Source of the DNA: Papiliotrema nemorosa | Taxonomy: Eukaryota; Basidiomycota; Tremellomycetes; Tremellales; Rhynchogastremaceae | DNA: 64,000 bases | Assembly: GCA_032158125.1 (NCBI GenBank) | Contig: JASKOT010000013.1 | Span: 1-64,000 of the forward strand | Direction of reading: 5' to 3' | Shown: piece by piece, positions 45,772-58,139 of the stretch | Position numbering within the stretch: position 1 is the stretch's first letter | How the letters are laid out: the number at the start of each line of letters is the position of its first letter | The notes under the pieces: generated by a model | Database searches by the model: none | What the model was told of the DNA's origin: nothing | Seen by the model: the letters and a program-made list of their open reading frames with translations, nothing else | Made by a program: the position numbers and the translations under genes

Positions 45772-46385
45772 ATTGCTAGACGGAGATCAAGGTGAAATCG
45801 ATCGCGCATGGATTGAGTGAACAGTCCGGCTCGTGGGTTTATCCGGATCTCAAACATTTCATCCCTTTGTTCATGGTCATCTCACTCCATCAGCACCGTG
45901 GTCGACAAGACGGCCTGCATGTAGACTCCCTTCTCAAGCAGGCAACCAGAGTAATACATAAAAAAGAGAGCCTAAGACCCAATTCAAAAGTCTATTTGAA
46001 CCCGTTTTTCATCCCTCTACATGTACTCGTACTGACCCCCTTCGCATGACGTTTCATAGCTGCTTCCCCTCTTCCACTCATGCAGCCCGCCCGCGACCTC
46101 GTTCACAGCTCTGAATAAGTCTGACCCCTTCCTTCCACGAGCCTCTTCGATCTTTTCGTCTATGGTTTGATATATTGGTACATACAGTAATGTCGGTGTT
46201 TTTGAATCTCGCAACGGATCGTCTTTGCCGTTGTAATTGATGTCGGGCGCCCGAAAGATGACCCAAGCGTATTTTGTCGGATATTCGAGAGGTGGGTATG
46301 ATGCATGGGTAACAGAGGCGTAACGTTTCACCGAATAATCATACAAATTGTCGGGTCGATTAATTGTACATTATCGGCTCTTTGT
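45772..46385. other. Region between the PI-PLC start and the NOT1 end
   Basis: Should contain the PI-PLC promoter and NOT1 3' UTR. A minus-strand open stretch (46017-46346) reads codon-like (YPPLEYPTKYAWVIFRAPDI) but has no ATG. A TAA lies just upstream in its frame, with no acceptor between, so I do not call it a gene. Confidence 0.4.
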
Positions 46386-49300
46386 TCAGTCTTCTTGACG
46401 GATCCAGGTCGTGGACTTCTTTTAGCATGTCGCCAAATCGGATCACTCACAATTGCGCCAGGCAGGGGAAAGTTTTCCTGAGCTTTGACAAACATCATAT
46501 AAATCTCCTCCTCGGCCCGCACAAATGGCTGGTTCCAGAATCCATATTGCTCATTGTCCAACATCTCGATGAACGCAAGCAAAAGACCCCACGGATGCGG
46601 CTTGAGCACCAATACACGTTCGAGCAAGACTCGCGCGATACGTTCGGGAATCGTATTCGGGACCTCGGTTTGTATAGCATTGGAAAAGAGGAGCAAGATG
46701 AACGAAACAAAGAACAAGGTGTGAGCAGAGGGGTATCGGAGCTGATCCGCAATGACTGAGAGCATGTAGTATTGTCCTAAATCATAAGCATTTGAGTTCG
46801 AGAATCTCGACTACAACTCACCCTCTTCGTCCAGAGCGAACGCCAGATTTGTGAGAATAGCCACCTCGGGTGATTTGGGATCAAATTCTACTATGCCCCT
46901 TTGGGCCGCGGTCCGAGCGATGCCGGTTGTACCAAGGTAGAACACTGCCGCATGCAAAAGCGTGTGGTTCCACGTGATGGTCGTCGTTCCGTCCGCAGCC
47001 ATTGCCTTGACCGCGATGCGGTTCTTCAATTCGGTGACAATAGCCTCGATAGAGGGTTGGCCGGTCCGAACGTGCTGATCAATGGCTGCTCGTACATTGC
47101 CGGTAGATAGAATAGCAACATAGTCGGACCTGATCGTCGGGAATCTTTGCATTTCCGAGCCAAGCTGTTCAAGCCTTCTGTATACGTCCGGGAGAGGCCC
47201 CTCTATGGTTGGGAAAGCCGCAAGGACGATATTCCGGAGTTGCACGCAGTGAGGCGGGATGGCAGTCGAGATTGTGTGGTAAAACTCCACCAAAAACTCG
47301 GGGAAGTCGTGCATAAGTACGACCAGCAATCGCATTGTCGCTTGGTAGATTGATCTTGACGAGTCCGACATCGAACTTGCCGATAGGAAGGGACTCAAAA
47401 ATCGAAGCAACCACATCAGACATCGATGATAGTCGGCCCATCCTTGATCCCGACTAGCAGCCAGGATCTTCGGCATGAAGGACCGATGCGAGATGATCGA
47501 CATCCAGCCAAATGCGAATCGGGGCGCGTAGGTCGGCTGGATAATACCCAGAGCATTCGCAAACGATCGCAAGCAGCCAGTATACACTTCCGGCAGCGAA
47601 TTTTCAATAGCCTGAAGTTCGTTGAGCATGCTTGTGAAGAACCGACTCCAAGGTCTTTGAGCAAACAAGTCGTCCAACTGTCTTTGCACGAGACTGTAAG
47701 ACATGATAGTGATGATCTTGTTGAAATAGTAGACGGTTCGAGGCGGAGGCGAAGTGCCCGACTTATCACCGTAATTCTTGACAATCAAGACGATCAGTTT
47801 GGCCAAGGCATCGGTACCGTAGAACTTGTTCTGATCGAGCTTGGCGGAATCGACGTCTACAGCGCAATTAATGGCAACTCGGTAAAAGGCCGAAGACACA
47901 TCCTCTCCGTTGAGAATCCCCTCTTTTTGCAGGTAGGTGATGTAGGGGACAAATGCGGCTTCGGGGTTTTTGGTTGACGAGAAGACTCTGACCCATTCGA
48001 GGAAGAAGTGTGCGAGTCGTTCTTGCAACTTGGCATCGATTGGCGGCTTCTCTGTCGATGCAGCGGAGCCATCTCCCCTTGGACCTCGGAGATCGTCCAA
48101 CAGGGAGTCGACTGCCGGAGCCGCGTGACCCTCATCTCGAGCCTTGAGCAAGGCGGCGAGACACGCGGCGAATCCGTTCCGCGAGACCATGCGGTTCACA
48201 AGCGAGCACTCGCGAATGAGATCGACAACAAAGGACACGATCTCGGGAGCGTATGATCGCACGAGGAGTTGAGCAAGTTGTGCATCGAGTTCGCCCAGAT
48301 GAATGACTCCAGCTCGAATGAGAGTGACGGTGACGGGTACGTTGTATTTACGCTGATCAGTCAGTTTCATGCTTAACATCGTTCTGGCCACTCACAGAAT
48401 CCTCAGCGTACACAAGCCATTGCTTGACCTCCTTGTCAACCTTTCTTGACAACTCACATAGCTGCTGCAGCATGGCCACGTAAACCTCTCGTCCGAGCTG
48501 TGCCGTGGTCTTGTATAGAAGTTGAACAACCTTTTGCGAGATCGCCAAAGTGGTCGCTTCCCGGTTCGGAGCAGTTCCGGCCAGCATCAACACGGTCTGG
48601 ATCGCACCTCGGATGTCATGTTGAACAGACAACGCAGAAAGACTGGTCGCGTCTTCTGCTCCCATGGCCTTTTCGAGTCCGGCGACAAGATCTTGGAATC
48701 GGTCCAGAGCTGAAGGAGGGTTGACAGCTGGAGGATTCGGTGTGACCTCTCGCTCCTGGTACATTGGCGAAGCGCCTCGTTTGTTAGCGAGCTCGTTGAG
48801 CAGGTGTTCCTGCTGATGCGATTGCTGCGACTGCTGTGAGTAGCCGTAGTCACCGTTGGCAGGCGGAATGACTCGAGCGTCCTCTGCAAAGTCTTCGTAG
48901 ACGCGCAGTTGACTTTGCGAAAGACCGCCTTGTCGAAGTCGTAGTGGGTCTGGCAGAGCGGACTGCGAGACTTGCACACCAAAGGAAGCGCCATCCCAGA
49001 AAGCTTGATTGGTGCGCGACTCTCGGTGAGCTCGTCGAGCAGCATATTGCGGGGCGAGATTCACATCAATGTCTTTGGCGGCTTTCTCCATTGCAGCCTT
49101 CTTGATGACTGAGCATCCGGCGTCGATATTGTCGTTGACCACTCCGGCTATCATGGCCTCTGGCATGCTTTCTTCGGTGAAACCGTTTTGCGACAACATG
49201 CTTCGGATATTGGTGATCATTGCAGTACGCAGAGGCTCCTTGCAGGTGACGATAGCCAAGTTACCAGCGAGGTTTTGGACCATGAGATGAGCGGCATGAC

Positions 49301-52300
49301 GCATGCGATTTTGGTCGCCCTCCATGCCAAAGTCTTTCTGGACCAGATCTCTGGACGAGATGCCTGCAATAGTGACAGATCGCTCCACGACCGGGTTGAC
49401 GATTTCTCGGATAGCTCGATCGATAGAATGATGCACGACCCGCTTGAGCGTGGGCGCGGTGAAGATTGGGAATTCGTTGGTGAATACGAGAACATCTGGC
49501 AGGGCGCTGATAAGCTCCTCGACTCGTTGTTGGAAAGCTTCTTGGGCGGCCTGAGCAGCCTGCTCCGTCTGAAGTAATTGGAGACGAGCAAAGGCGGGGT
49601 CCACAGGGGGCTCAAATCGTTGATTTCCACCGCTGACCAGTTCCTGGGTAGCACGTTGCAATTCGAGATCGAGTCGGTTGGGGAGCTCCGGTTGAGGAGC
49701 CGGAGGAGGCTGGTGCGTGCGTAGCATTTCCGAGGGTTCGAGCTGCTCCAATGGGACTTCGAGCTTTGAGAAGAGGACCTCGATTTCGAATTTGAGGTTC
49801 AATCGAAGCTCCGCGAATCGGTAGAACTCGGCAAGCAGGCTGAGGACAGCTTTCAGCCAAGGGTTAGGAAGCCGGAATACGATCGAATCCTTGCAGGCGA
49901 CCAAAAGATTGCACACGAAGGGAATCGCAACGATGAGGCGTTTATTGTCGTAACCTTGAACCAAGAGATCCTTAACATTGAGTTCTCGCAATCGGATCGG
50001 CTTGTTTCTAGCTAGGGTCAATCGACCAAGCCAGAGCGCGACTGTTTTGAGTGTTGTTCGTTCCGAGGCGGACGAGATGGTTGCCTCAGAGTTGAGCAGG
50101 TCTCGTGCCTTTCGGAGCGTTTCCCACAATACGTGGCGCTCCAAGACCGGTGAACCGACCGATTCGAGGATCTGCATGTAGATATCGTGTCGGTTGACTT
50201 CGAGACTGACTCGGACATCGATAAAGTAGTGAGCGAACCACCGCGAGAATTGATCCTCAAACAGCCGAGTCAAGTCTGCAGACTTGGCCTCAAAGTTGCT
50301 AGGAGCGATCTGGTTGATAATGAACATGATCTGGTCCTTCTTCCGAGCATCGGGCTCAATGAACTCGTCCACTCCTTCCTCCACCAGGATGGGCAGCTTG
50401 AGCGCAGGGAAGGCGAGTTTGATACCGCCTTGCAATTCGAGGTCTTCTCGCTCTGCCAGTGCAGATATCATGTCGTTGATCAAAGCCGGATGCGATTCAT
50501 GCAGGGCCGGAATCTCCAAAAGCGATCTGCACAGTCCCGGAAAATCGACCAAAGATCCGCGAAGCACGCTTAGCGCGTTTATACCAAACTGATACAATGA
50601 CTCGTGGGGCGAAGTCTTGCAAGCGTCCAAGACGTATCGAGTCGCAACGAAAGCAGGAGTATCCTTCACCAGCCTGAAATCGATAATCGCTCCAAACAGA
50701 ATACCAGTCATAGTGAGCTCTTTGGGTGGGTATTCTCGAACGAACTTGTACTCGTCAAAGAGCGAATGTAAACCGCACGCGAATACCTCTTGATCCTTGA
50801 CATCTGACGATTGCTGACATCGTTTCAGCTCGGCAACCACGTCGTCCAGTTTCATTTCTCCGCCGTACATGCGCTGGTACATGTCGTCCACTTGCGCAAC
50901 GGTGTCTTTACTGTATTTCGCAGCCGAGAAACCTTGTTCATCCTTAGATTGAGGCCGCAAATTGAGCAGACGAGGGTGGATGATGAGGATGTCGATACGA
51001 AGATGCTTAAACCGGGCGATGTCCTCCTGATCCAGATTCTTTGCGTTCCGGATGACTCGAATGAAGATAGAGTAAACGTCGGTACCGAGTGTGAACTGCA
51101 GAGCAGGAACCGACTCGGGCTGATGCTGATGATCGATTTCCAGGCGGATCTTGTGCTCGACAAAGTCGAAGATTGCCTGTAAGAACTCTTCTCCCTTGTC
51201 CTCTATGGCATCCGCAAGCCACTTCTCCAGATCCAGTAGTTCTCTATTGGAAGCGAGCGAGGCAATGTCCAAGGCAAATTGAAGATCATCCGAGGTGACG
51301 AGTCTGATCAGGACCTGAAAATGAGCACATGCACGCGGCGTCTGAGACGAACTCACATTGGCATCAGAGGCAATATCAACGACTCGGCCAAGATTGTTCT
51401 CGTTATCATGATAAAAGTCCAAAAGCATTTGTAAGAAGGCGTCCGGATCGTTGTGATGCATCTGGTGGAAGACCAATTGCGACGAGGTGATTTGGGCCGC
51501 AGGGGTGGTAAGGTAGGTATGGAGTAGCCGAGCATGAAGATTGACCACGGGTGCGGGAAGGGGTTTCTTTTTGTCAGGCAAATATTCACACTGACGTCAG
51601 GACTTACAGGAAGCTTCTCAATAGCCAACAGAACCAGTTCTGGCGCTAATGCGGCTGCCTTCTCCAGCAGCTCGGTTGCCCTTCGTCCTACTTCTGCCGT
51701 CTCCTCGGTGGGATGATCAGTGTCTGCCTGGGTACAGGCAGCCACCAGGACCTGAACAAGACCAAGCGTATTCCACAAACCCGCACTCTGGATTTCCGCT
51801 GCTTGTTGTTGAGCAGCCGAGCTCAAAGGAATGTCGCTCGATGGCGGGTCAATGGTCCTTGCGAAGTCTCTGGGTGACGGTGCCGAGGGAGTAGTGAACA
51901 ACGGCAGGGCGTCTGGTGGGAGAGCAGTGAGATGAAGGAGTAGCGACAGGAGTGACGACATATTTTTCCACACTGGGGCGTCCAGTGAAGCAGGTATCAG
52001 CCCGGCGATCGGAGGGATGGGCGATTGAGGTGGAACGACCAGAAGAGCGAGGATGAGGTGTAAAGACGAAGGGTATGCTGCGATGGTGTTGGGCGTATCG
52101 AAAGATCGCATGACATCGACAAAACTGATCTCACCCTGTCAAGTCAGTACCAGAAAGATACCGAAGAACTCACGATCCCGCTAAGTCCACGGATGACACC
52201 ATGGAAATCAACGCTGTAGGAGGCATTCTTCTGCAGCCCCTCGCAGAGACCATGTATGGTCCTTGCGGCCTCTGCAGTGATTCTCTCGGCTCTGTCCGGT

Positions 52301-53561
52301 CCATCGTACTCGAATAGATAAGGCCCCCACCATCGCCCGATCACTGCTTCGACCGTTCCCTCGTCCGATGTCAAGCCTTCCCCTAACTCGAAGAGAATGT
52401 GCTCCAACGGTATCGAGCCAGGGGATCTTGGCGGTCCCCCTGGCGACAATGCAGAAAGAGTCTGGAGAATGATAGCGGGAGAGGAGAACTTGACAGTCAG
52501 GGAACCAAGAAGCAATGCGCGGTGTTCTGAAGAGACCGGACTGATGTGAGGTGATGTAGGATTGGTTGGTGTCGGGGGTCGCGATGTGGAACCGGTCGAT
52601 GGAGTTCCCCGGGGATACGATGGAGTTCTCCGGGGATACAATGCGAGGATGAGCGACCTAGCTTCCTGAAGTGTAAGGTCCTCGTTGAAAGGCGGCTGTC
52701 CTGGAATGCAGTTGGTGGACCAAAAAGGTAAACCTGGGGTTCGAAGATGCTCCATGGCTGGTTGAAATGTCTGTCTGAGGATGGAGTGAAAGGTGTCGAG
52801 TGCCGGATGCGTGGGAGGGAAGACATGAGGAGCAGCCAAGGTGAATGCGGTGAGGGAGAAGAGGAATGCGGGCGGAAGCTGGAATAGCCGCATGGATGGA
52901 AGAGGTAGAGGTGTTCCTTGTGATGGAGAGAGCATGACATAGGCAAAATGAGGTGCCAAGGTGACGTCTCGACATGCCCTCACGGCCTCTGAGACTAGCA
53001 ATCGCCATGCCAGAGTGTGTTGACCTGTGGAAGAGATGTTTGGCGGAGGTGCGGCAGGGTCGTCCTTGTACTGTTGAGAGTGCTGTATGAGGATCTGAAG
53101 TGTGGTATTGGCCGATACTGCTGTCCGACGCAAAAAGTGATGATACATTTCAGGGCCATTGGAAGATGCAAGCTGGAGCGTCAGTTCACAATTCACATTG
53201 ACGGACACTCGGGGATAAGAAGGATGAGTCGCACACATCCCACTCCTTTCAACTTTGCAAAATCGCCTGAACGGCCCTCGCAGGTGAAAAGGAAGGGACG
53301 CTTCGCAAAGCCAGTGTATCTGGTAGTGGTAGGGTGAGGTTGACGTACATTCCTTATATCCGCCGAAGCCTTTTCGAAGCTATCCTCGGTCAAGCTCGAC
53401 AAGAGGAAGACAATCTGGGCTCGAACGATAGTCGCTGTCCCCTGTCCATCTGCATTTCTACCTCCCGTTGAGCCGGTACTCGATGGTGCGGGTGAACCGA
53501 AGCCCGGGGGTGGACCACGGAGTCCGCCTCCTCCACCGAGTCCCGGCGGAGGATTGGACAT
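46386..53561 (-). CDS. NOT1: NOT1, scaffold subunit of the CCR4-NOT deadenylase complex
   Basis: About 2,200 residues; organises mRNA deadenylation, decay and translational repression. Start at 53561 (MSNPPPGLGGGGGLRGPPPG). The N-terminal HEAT-like region runs through the exons to about 51,600. Then a long exon (about 51317-48395) carries the middle: the TTP-binding and MIF4G/CAF1-binding region (ELNVKDLLVQGYDNKRLIVA, PFVCNLLVACKDSIVFRLPN, SLLAEFYRFAELRLNLKFEI) and the DUF3819-type helical part (AIREIVNPVVERSVTIAGIS). The C-terminal NOT-box-binding domain follows (TDALAKLIVLIVKNYG, QRPWSRFFTSMLNELQAI, HRSFMPKILAASRDQGWADY, RVLVLKPHPWGLLLAFIEML). The last joint is uncertain: donor GTGAGT after PLPGAI gives a stop at 46386-46388 if a short intron is removed, or a stop near 46328 if not. 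Few introns for its size. Confidence 0.93.
52598..52639 (-). repeat. Coding tandem repeat, 2 x 21 bp, in NOT1
   Basis: Two copies of a 21-bp unit (52598-52618, 52619-52639) with one mismatch encode YPRRTPS-YPRGTPS in a Pro/Ser/Thr-rich linker of NOT1, in frame. It is likely a replication-slippage duplication in a disordered loop. Confidence 0.85.
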
Positions 53562-54323
53562 GGTGTATGTGTGCTAGGGTGAGAGGATGATCGCGATGTT
53601 GTCGAGAGTGAGTCCACCTCTGGCCTGGGAGATGAGAGATGTGTAGAGACTGATCAGGCCGATGAGGTTATGATGGAGGTTTGAGGTTCATCCCCGATTC
53701 GTGGGAGGGATAGAGAGAGCGGATGAAGCGATGTGAGGACGAGATGCGTGGCAGAAGCGACGAAGATGCAATAGGACGTGTCGAAGGTGGTTGAGCGCTC
53801 CTACCAACCAGTCCTCTAGCCGAGCTGGATACTTCAAGTCGTGCACAAAACTGCGTGACGCGGAAATGTGGCTGCACCTAGTATGCGATGGATTTCCAAG
53901 GGATGGGTCGACGTTTCAAAGTAGACCGGATGGGTGAGAGTGAGGGTGAAGGGGAGCGAGGTTGTATGGAGGGAGCAGGGCGAAGGGGGAACAAGAGCCA
54001 CAGGGGCCACTCACCTCTCGGCGTTTCGGCGTTTTAATTCGGTTAAGCTTGCGCGTCGGTGGCGGGACAAGAGGCCTTTGACCCATGGGGGGGGCCAATT
54101 ACGTAATATCGTCATGTCGTTTCAGGTATTGGGTTTGGTTTCGATCTTTTGCAGCGATCGATAATCGTCACCATGTCAGCCAGACAGAGAACTCCCTCAT
54201 GGGGGCGAGGAGGTCTCAATGCACATGTAGCATCTGGTGTTCAACCTCATCTCTACCAGCAGCCTTTTGTGCCAAGACACACTGAAGCAGACAGCCAAGG
54301 ATCCTCGTATAGACCCACCCACC
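53562..54323. promoter_or_regulatory. Divergent promoter region (NOT1 / GFA-domain protein)
   Basis: 762 bp between outward-facing starts. Short open frames on both strands have no motifs. A G-rich run precedes a possible plus-strand leader (GGGGGGG at about 54087). Upstream ATGs at 54173 and 54237-54255 would make upstream ORFs for the plus gene. Confidence 0.4.
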
Positions 54324-55212
54324 ATGTCAGACGACTTTACATCTCGACCCCCTACCAAACGAGTGCGATCAGATCAAGATCATTCCAAGGGGGAGACAAA
54401 GGCGAAAGAAGATCAGAAGCAAGCGGAGGAAGGAGAAGAGAAGGATGACGCAGACAAGAATCATGAAGATGAAGATTGGTTGAGCAAGCCTCCGTTCCAG
54501 GTAGGAGCGAGTTGGGATGGGTGGAAGACGAAATGGAGACAAAGTTGCTGGTGCGGAAAGAGTGAGCATTGGTTCTTTTCTGTAGCAAAGTCTGACGACC
54601 AGCTGCTTTCGTGTTCAGCGACGATCCCAAGGCGAACAAGTATTGTCACTGTGAAGACTGCCAACGACTTCATGGTGAGCGAGGACTATCGCCGTTCCGC
54701 AGAGAGAGGGAACTGATATTCGCAGCGGCTCCCTTCCAGCACGCCTCTATATTCGAGAAAAAGGTTGTCCGACTCGATTCTAGCCCCGAATGGCTCGGCT
54801 TCCTGAGGTGCATTCTCCTTTGAGAATTCTGGGATTGAACTAACATCCCAGTGCACATGGCGAAGTCCACCCGTTGTCTAAGACCCCCACGCCGTTACCA
54901 CGAAAAACCTCTTGTCGAGCTTGCGCATCGCCCTTATTCGACGAAGGTCGAAACATGTGTCTAGCATTCCCGCCTACGTTTGAATTTGCACGGACCAAGA
55001 AGGAACTCGAGGATTTCAGCAAGACCCAGGGCGATGAGGGCAGTCATGGAAAAGGTGAGGAAGGTGGTAAACAGATTGGTCTTCCGCCAGCTTTCCAGCC
55101 GACTTGTCACATCTTCTACGAGAGACGTTTGGTGGATGTCAAAGATGGTCTGGTCAAATGGAGAGGACTGAACGACAAATCTGAGAAGATGGAAGAGGAT
55201 GAACGACCTTGA
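54324..55212 (+). CDS. GFA/CENP-V-type zinc protein (glutathione-dependent formaldehyde-activating-like)
   Basis: Small zinc-binding fold found in S-hydroxymethylglutathione synthase-like enzymes and CENP-V. Start at 54324 (MSDDFTSRPPTKRVRSDQDH). The first ~60 residues are charged and disordered, with a KRVR nuclear-signal-like patch. The zinc core begins WRQSCWCGKTAFVFSDDPKA, NKYCHCEDCQRLH, then APFQHASIFEKKVVRLDSSP and the second cluster TSCRACASPLFDEGRNMCLA FPPTFEF region. The CxC/CxxC ligand set is complete. Four exons by frame; intron one uses the CAG at about 54601 as acceptor to keep the fold. The C-terminus lies in IFYERRLVDVKDGLVKWRGL plus an acidic tail. Substrate unknown. Confidence 0.83.
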
Positions 55213-55924
55213 TCAATTTCTCCGGACAGTAAAGTGGGGGAACACTTGCAAAGTTGCGAGGACAGTATTCAGAAGTCACACAGTTTAAATCATGCAAATT
55301 ATCAGTCTCGGCGTCGGAATCGTCATCGTCATCCGGCTGGCAACGGAGAGCGGCTCAAGTCACGGGTAGTGCATCGATTCATTATTGCATGGGTGTAGTG
55401 TCCTTGCATAATCATCCGATCTCTTAGATCGAATTACCTTGAAGGCGTGGTTCGCTTTATCGTGTCGGCATATTGGACCAGCCGATCGTTTGTGAATTTA
55501 TTCTGCGCTGTTTCATCTCTACGCCGTGAACGCAGCTCCTCAATACTCTGGAGAGCGTCAGCAGACATCTGGCAGGAGGGTGCCGTATTCTCGCGAACAA
55601 GACAGCACCTGGCATTACGCTGATGCAGGTTTAATATCATTGCCCGAGTTTGTCGTGGACACAAGGACAAGAGCGCTACAGCTAACATTGATCATCGGCG
55701 CTGTGCTCGGATCATACCCCTTAGCTTCTTATGCATGGAACGCGATTTGTCGGTCACAGGTTCTTTTGTAGGCTCGTGGAAGCGTCGAAGGTCAACTCAG
55801 TTATTGTTTCAATATCACTTAAGCCATCCCATATCTAGCGCACCCCATGACGAGATGCATATACACTTGTACATACCGATCAATGTCCGTCACCCTACGA
55901 CCATACGCCTCCATTATCACCTGC
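55213..55924. other. Convergent intergenic region
   Basis: 712 bp between two stop codons. Frames of about 80 codons on both strands lack motifs. Nothing else stands out. Confidence 0.45.
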
Positions 55925-56889
55925 TTAGAAGCTGGGGGCTGGGTTGGACTCCTTGGACAAGAAGGGGTAGTTTCGAATGACAGGACCCGCGACAATGTTG
56001 TCATCGCTGACTTGGGTGTTGTTTGACGAGGTTGTCAAGACGGCGTAAGAGATACCTTGAGGGTTGGGGAGACCCTGGACCTTTCCACCGACGACGGGGA
56101 AGACGTTGCTCTCGAGACCCGACAAGACTTGAACATAAGTTCCATCGGTGGAAGCGGTAGTGTGGACGGTTCCATCGGCATCGATGGTCAAAGCTGGGAA
56201 GGCCTTGAATGGGAGGGCAGGGTTGGTGCTGGGGCACGAAGCGATAAAGGCAGTAGCGATCGAGTAGACCTCGTCAAAGTCGAGAGGGGTGTCTTCGGGT
56301 CCGGACCATGCAGAGTTCTTGAGAACGGCAGAGTTGATCCAACCTTGGTGTCGAGCCTCGGTGGTGAGGATGGATCCGGCCACAGTGACGTAGGCGGACT
56401 CAGTGATGGAAGAGGCAGCACCGAGGTAAGCCGAGACACCGACGTTCTCGATGAGAGTAGCGGTAGCCAAGAAAGACTTGGGGTCGACTACACCGGGGAA
56501 TTGGTAGGTGCAGGGCTGGGTAGCGGCAGCTCCAAGAGCTCCCGAGAGGAGAGCAACGTGTTGAGCCTCGTGCTCAGCGACGTTCTCAATTCGCTGTCGG
56601 ACCTATACGTCAGTCATACTCGACAACACTTCAGCATGGAGACCACTGACCCATTTGGGGTAACCGGCCTTGGCAAAGTCGTCGGCGGAGAACTTGTTCA
56701 AAGCCCAGTGGTAAAAGTAGTCCTCGAGGTGTTCAAGGGTCAACGCATACTGGAGAATGTCACTGGGGATTAGCTCAACTCAACTAGTGTTCAACAGCAG
56801 GATACTGACGTGTCGGTAACGGCTCGTTTGGTAGGAACGGCGGACGTAGCGAGGGCAGCGAGGAGGGTAGCAGCGACGGCGAATTTCAT
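55925..56889 (-). CDS. Secreted ferritin-like protein, Rds1 stress-response type
   Basis: Start at 56889 with a clear signal peptide (MKFAVAATLLAALATSAVPT) and a KR site just after it. Three exons: the first ends near 56812, the second runs DILQYALTLEHLEDYFYHWA to FAKAGYPKW, and the third starts VRQRIENVAEHEAQHVALLS. The ferritin-like four-helix core shows the expected Glu/His ligands: E in TLEHLEDYFY, E and H in AEHEAQHV, E in TLIENVGVSAYLGAASSI, and E/H in TTEARHQGW. It is close to fungal Rds1 and desiccation-related proteins, which are induced by starvation or stress. It probably acts outside the cell or in the wall. The C-terminus (SNPAPSF) has no GPI signal. The promoter has a good TATA box. 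Confidence 0.88.
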
Positions 56890-58139
56890 CTTGATTATAC
56901 GAGTAGTATCGAGGTAGGTTGGTGAAAGTCGAGTGTGGTTGAGGTGATAGGTCGAAAAGAGTGTGGTTGAGTTGGTCAAGTGTATAGATCAAGTTGTAGG
57001 ATGGAGAGAAAAGACGAACGATGGAGCAGGATTATATACGTTCTTGAAGCTCGACATTTCTCCTGTTTGTTGACATCGAACGATGTGGATGTCACGGATA
57101 CACGGCACGGCAGGAAGAACCTCATACATGTCACGCTGGATAATGAGCCGGTGATGTATCACGTCTCGGCATGAACCCTCCGAAGCCACCCCATCAGCCG
57201 TGGGTTTAGAACAACATCGAGTGTGTATGACATTACGGCGATGGAAATTGTTCAGATTCATGGGACGAGGTAAGTCAAACTTTCCAGCTCGTGCTGTGTG
57301 GTGAGTAAACTTCGATTGCAGGTCATCAGATCTGTGCCAGGTCCCAGACGGTGTGGCTTGGGAGTTTGATCGACGGTCCGCCCGCCAGTCTTGCTTGCTT
57401 GTTTGTTGTTTGTCCAAATGTTGTTAGCGCATGGGCGAAGCCTGGAGTTTGTCAGCTGTCACGCTGTCTTTAGACTAGATTCAAATGACGCTCTTAAAGA
57501 ACGTTCGCTTGATGGCGTTCTTGTCTGTCGATCCGGCTTGCAGCTTCAGCACAGAGGGGATGAAAGGAAGGGCCGGAAGATGTTTGGAGGTAAAACATAG
57601 GGGTGTCACGCCTCATGACGCGACTGATTTTACTTGTTTGTTTGTCCCGTTTTGACATGTCCCGTCTATCGTTCACACTCCATGTAACGCTTCTTTGGGG
57701 CCTCGTCTGTGTTCTCCATATGCATTTTGCGAGAAAAGGAAGTTTCGCAACTCTGTGCAATTGATCCTTCCATCAGATGAGCCTTTACGGTGAATGACTA
57801 GAGTCAGACATCCGGCATAGACATCGACGACGATGTTGGGGTTCAAGTCAAATCAACCGGGTATCTGCCGAGCTTCGAATGCGTAATGCAAACATCTGCA
57901 GAATGCATGTATGCTCATATTTGCTTCGCTCGACTACTATAGAATATCGTGTGACCATCAAGATCCAAATGCGTGTATGTACAGAGAATTCGCCGAGGAC
58001 CCCCGAACAAGTCGACTCGCAGAGCAAAAGTGAAATTCTCTCGATGATCCCCCCCACAATCAGGAATCGCGTCGTTCCGCTCTACTACGCGTCTGACTAG
58101 CTGTCGACTCTCAGCTGTTCGGAGGTGTCGAGTGTCGAG
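56890..58139. other. Long intergenic region between the Rds1-type and kinase genes
   Basis: 1,250 bp without a supported gene: the promoter of the Rds1-type gene and the 3' UTR of the kinase. The open frames (up to 142 codons at 56989-57417) have no motifs. A long regulatory region would fit a stress-induced secreted protein. Confidence 0.45.
57032..57038 (-). promoter_or_regulatory. TATA box upstream of the Rds1-type gene
   Basis: TATATAA on the minus strand, about 145 bp upstream of the ATG at 56889. This is a suitable distance for a fungal promoter and consistent with a strongly regulated stress gene. No other gene start here has a TATA box as clear. Confidence 0.45.

Noticed and set aside
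46017..46346. Minus-strand open stretch behind NOT1
   Set aside because: No ATG in frame, a TAA immediately upstream and no acceptor between, so no way to translate it was found; kept only as a finding.
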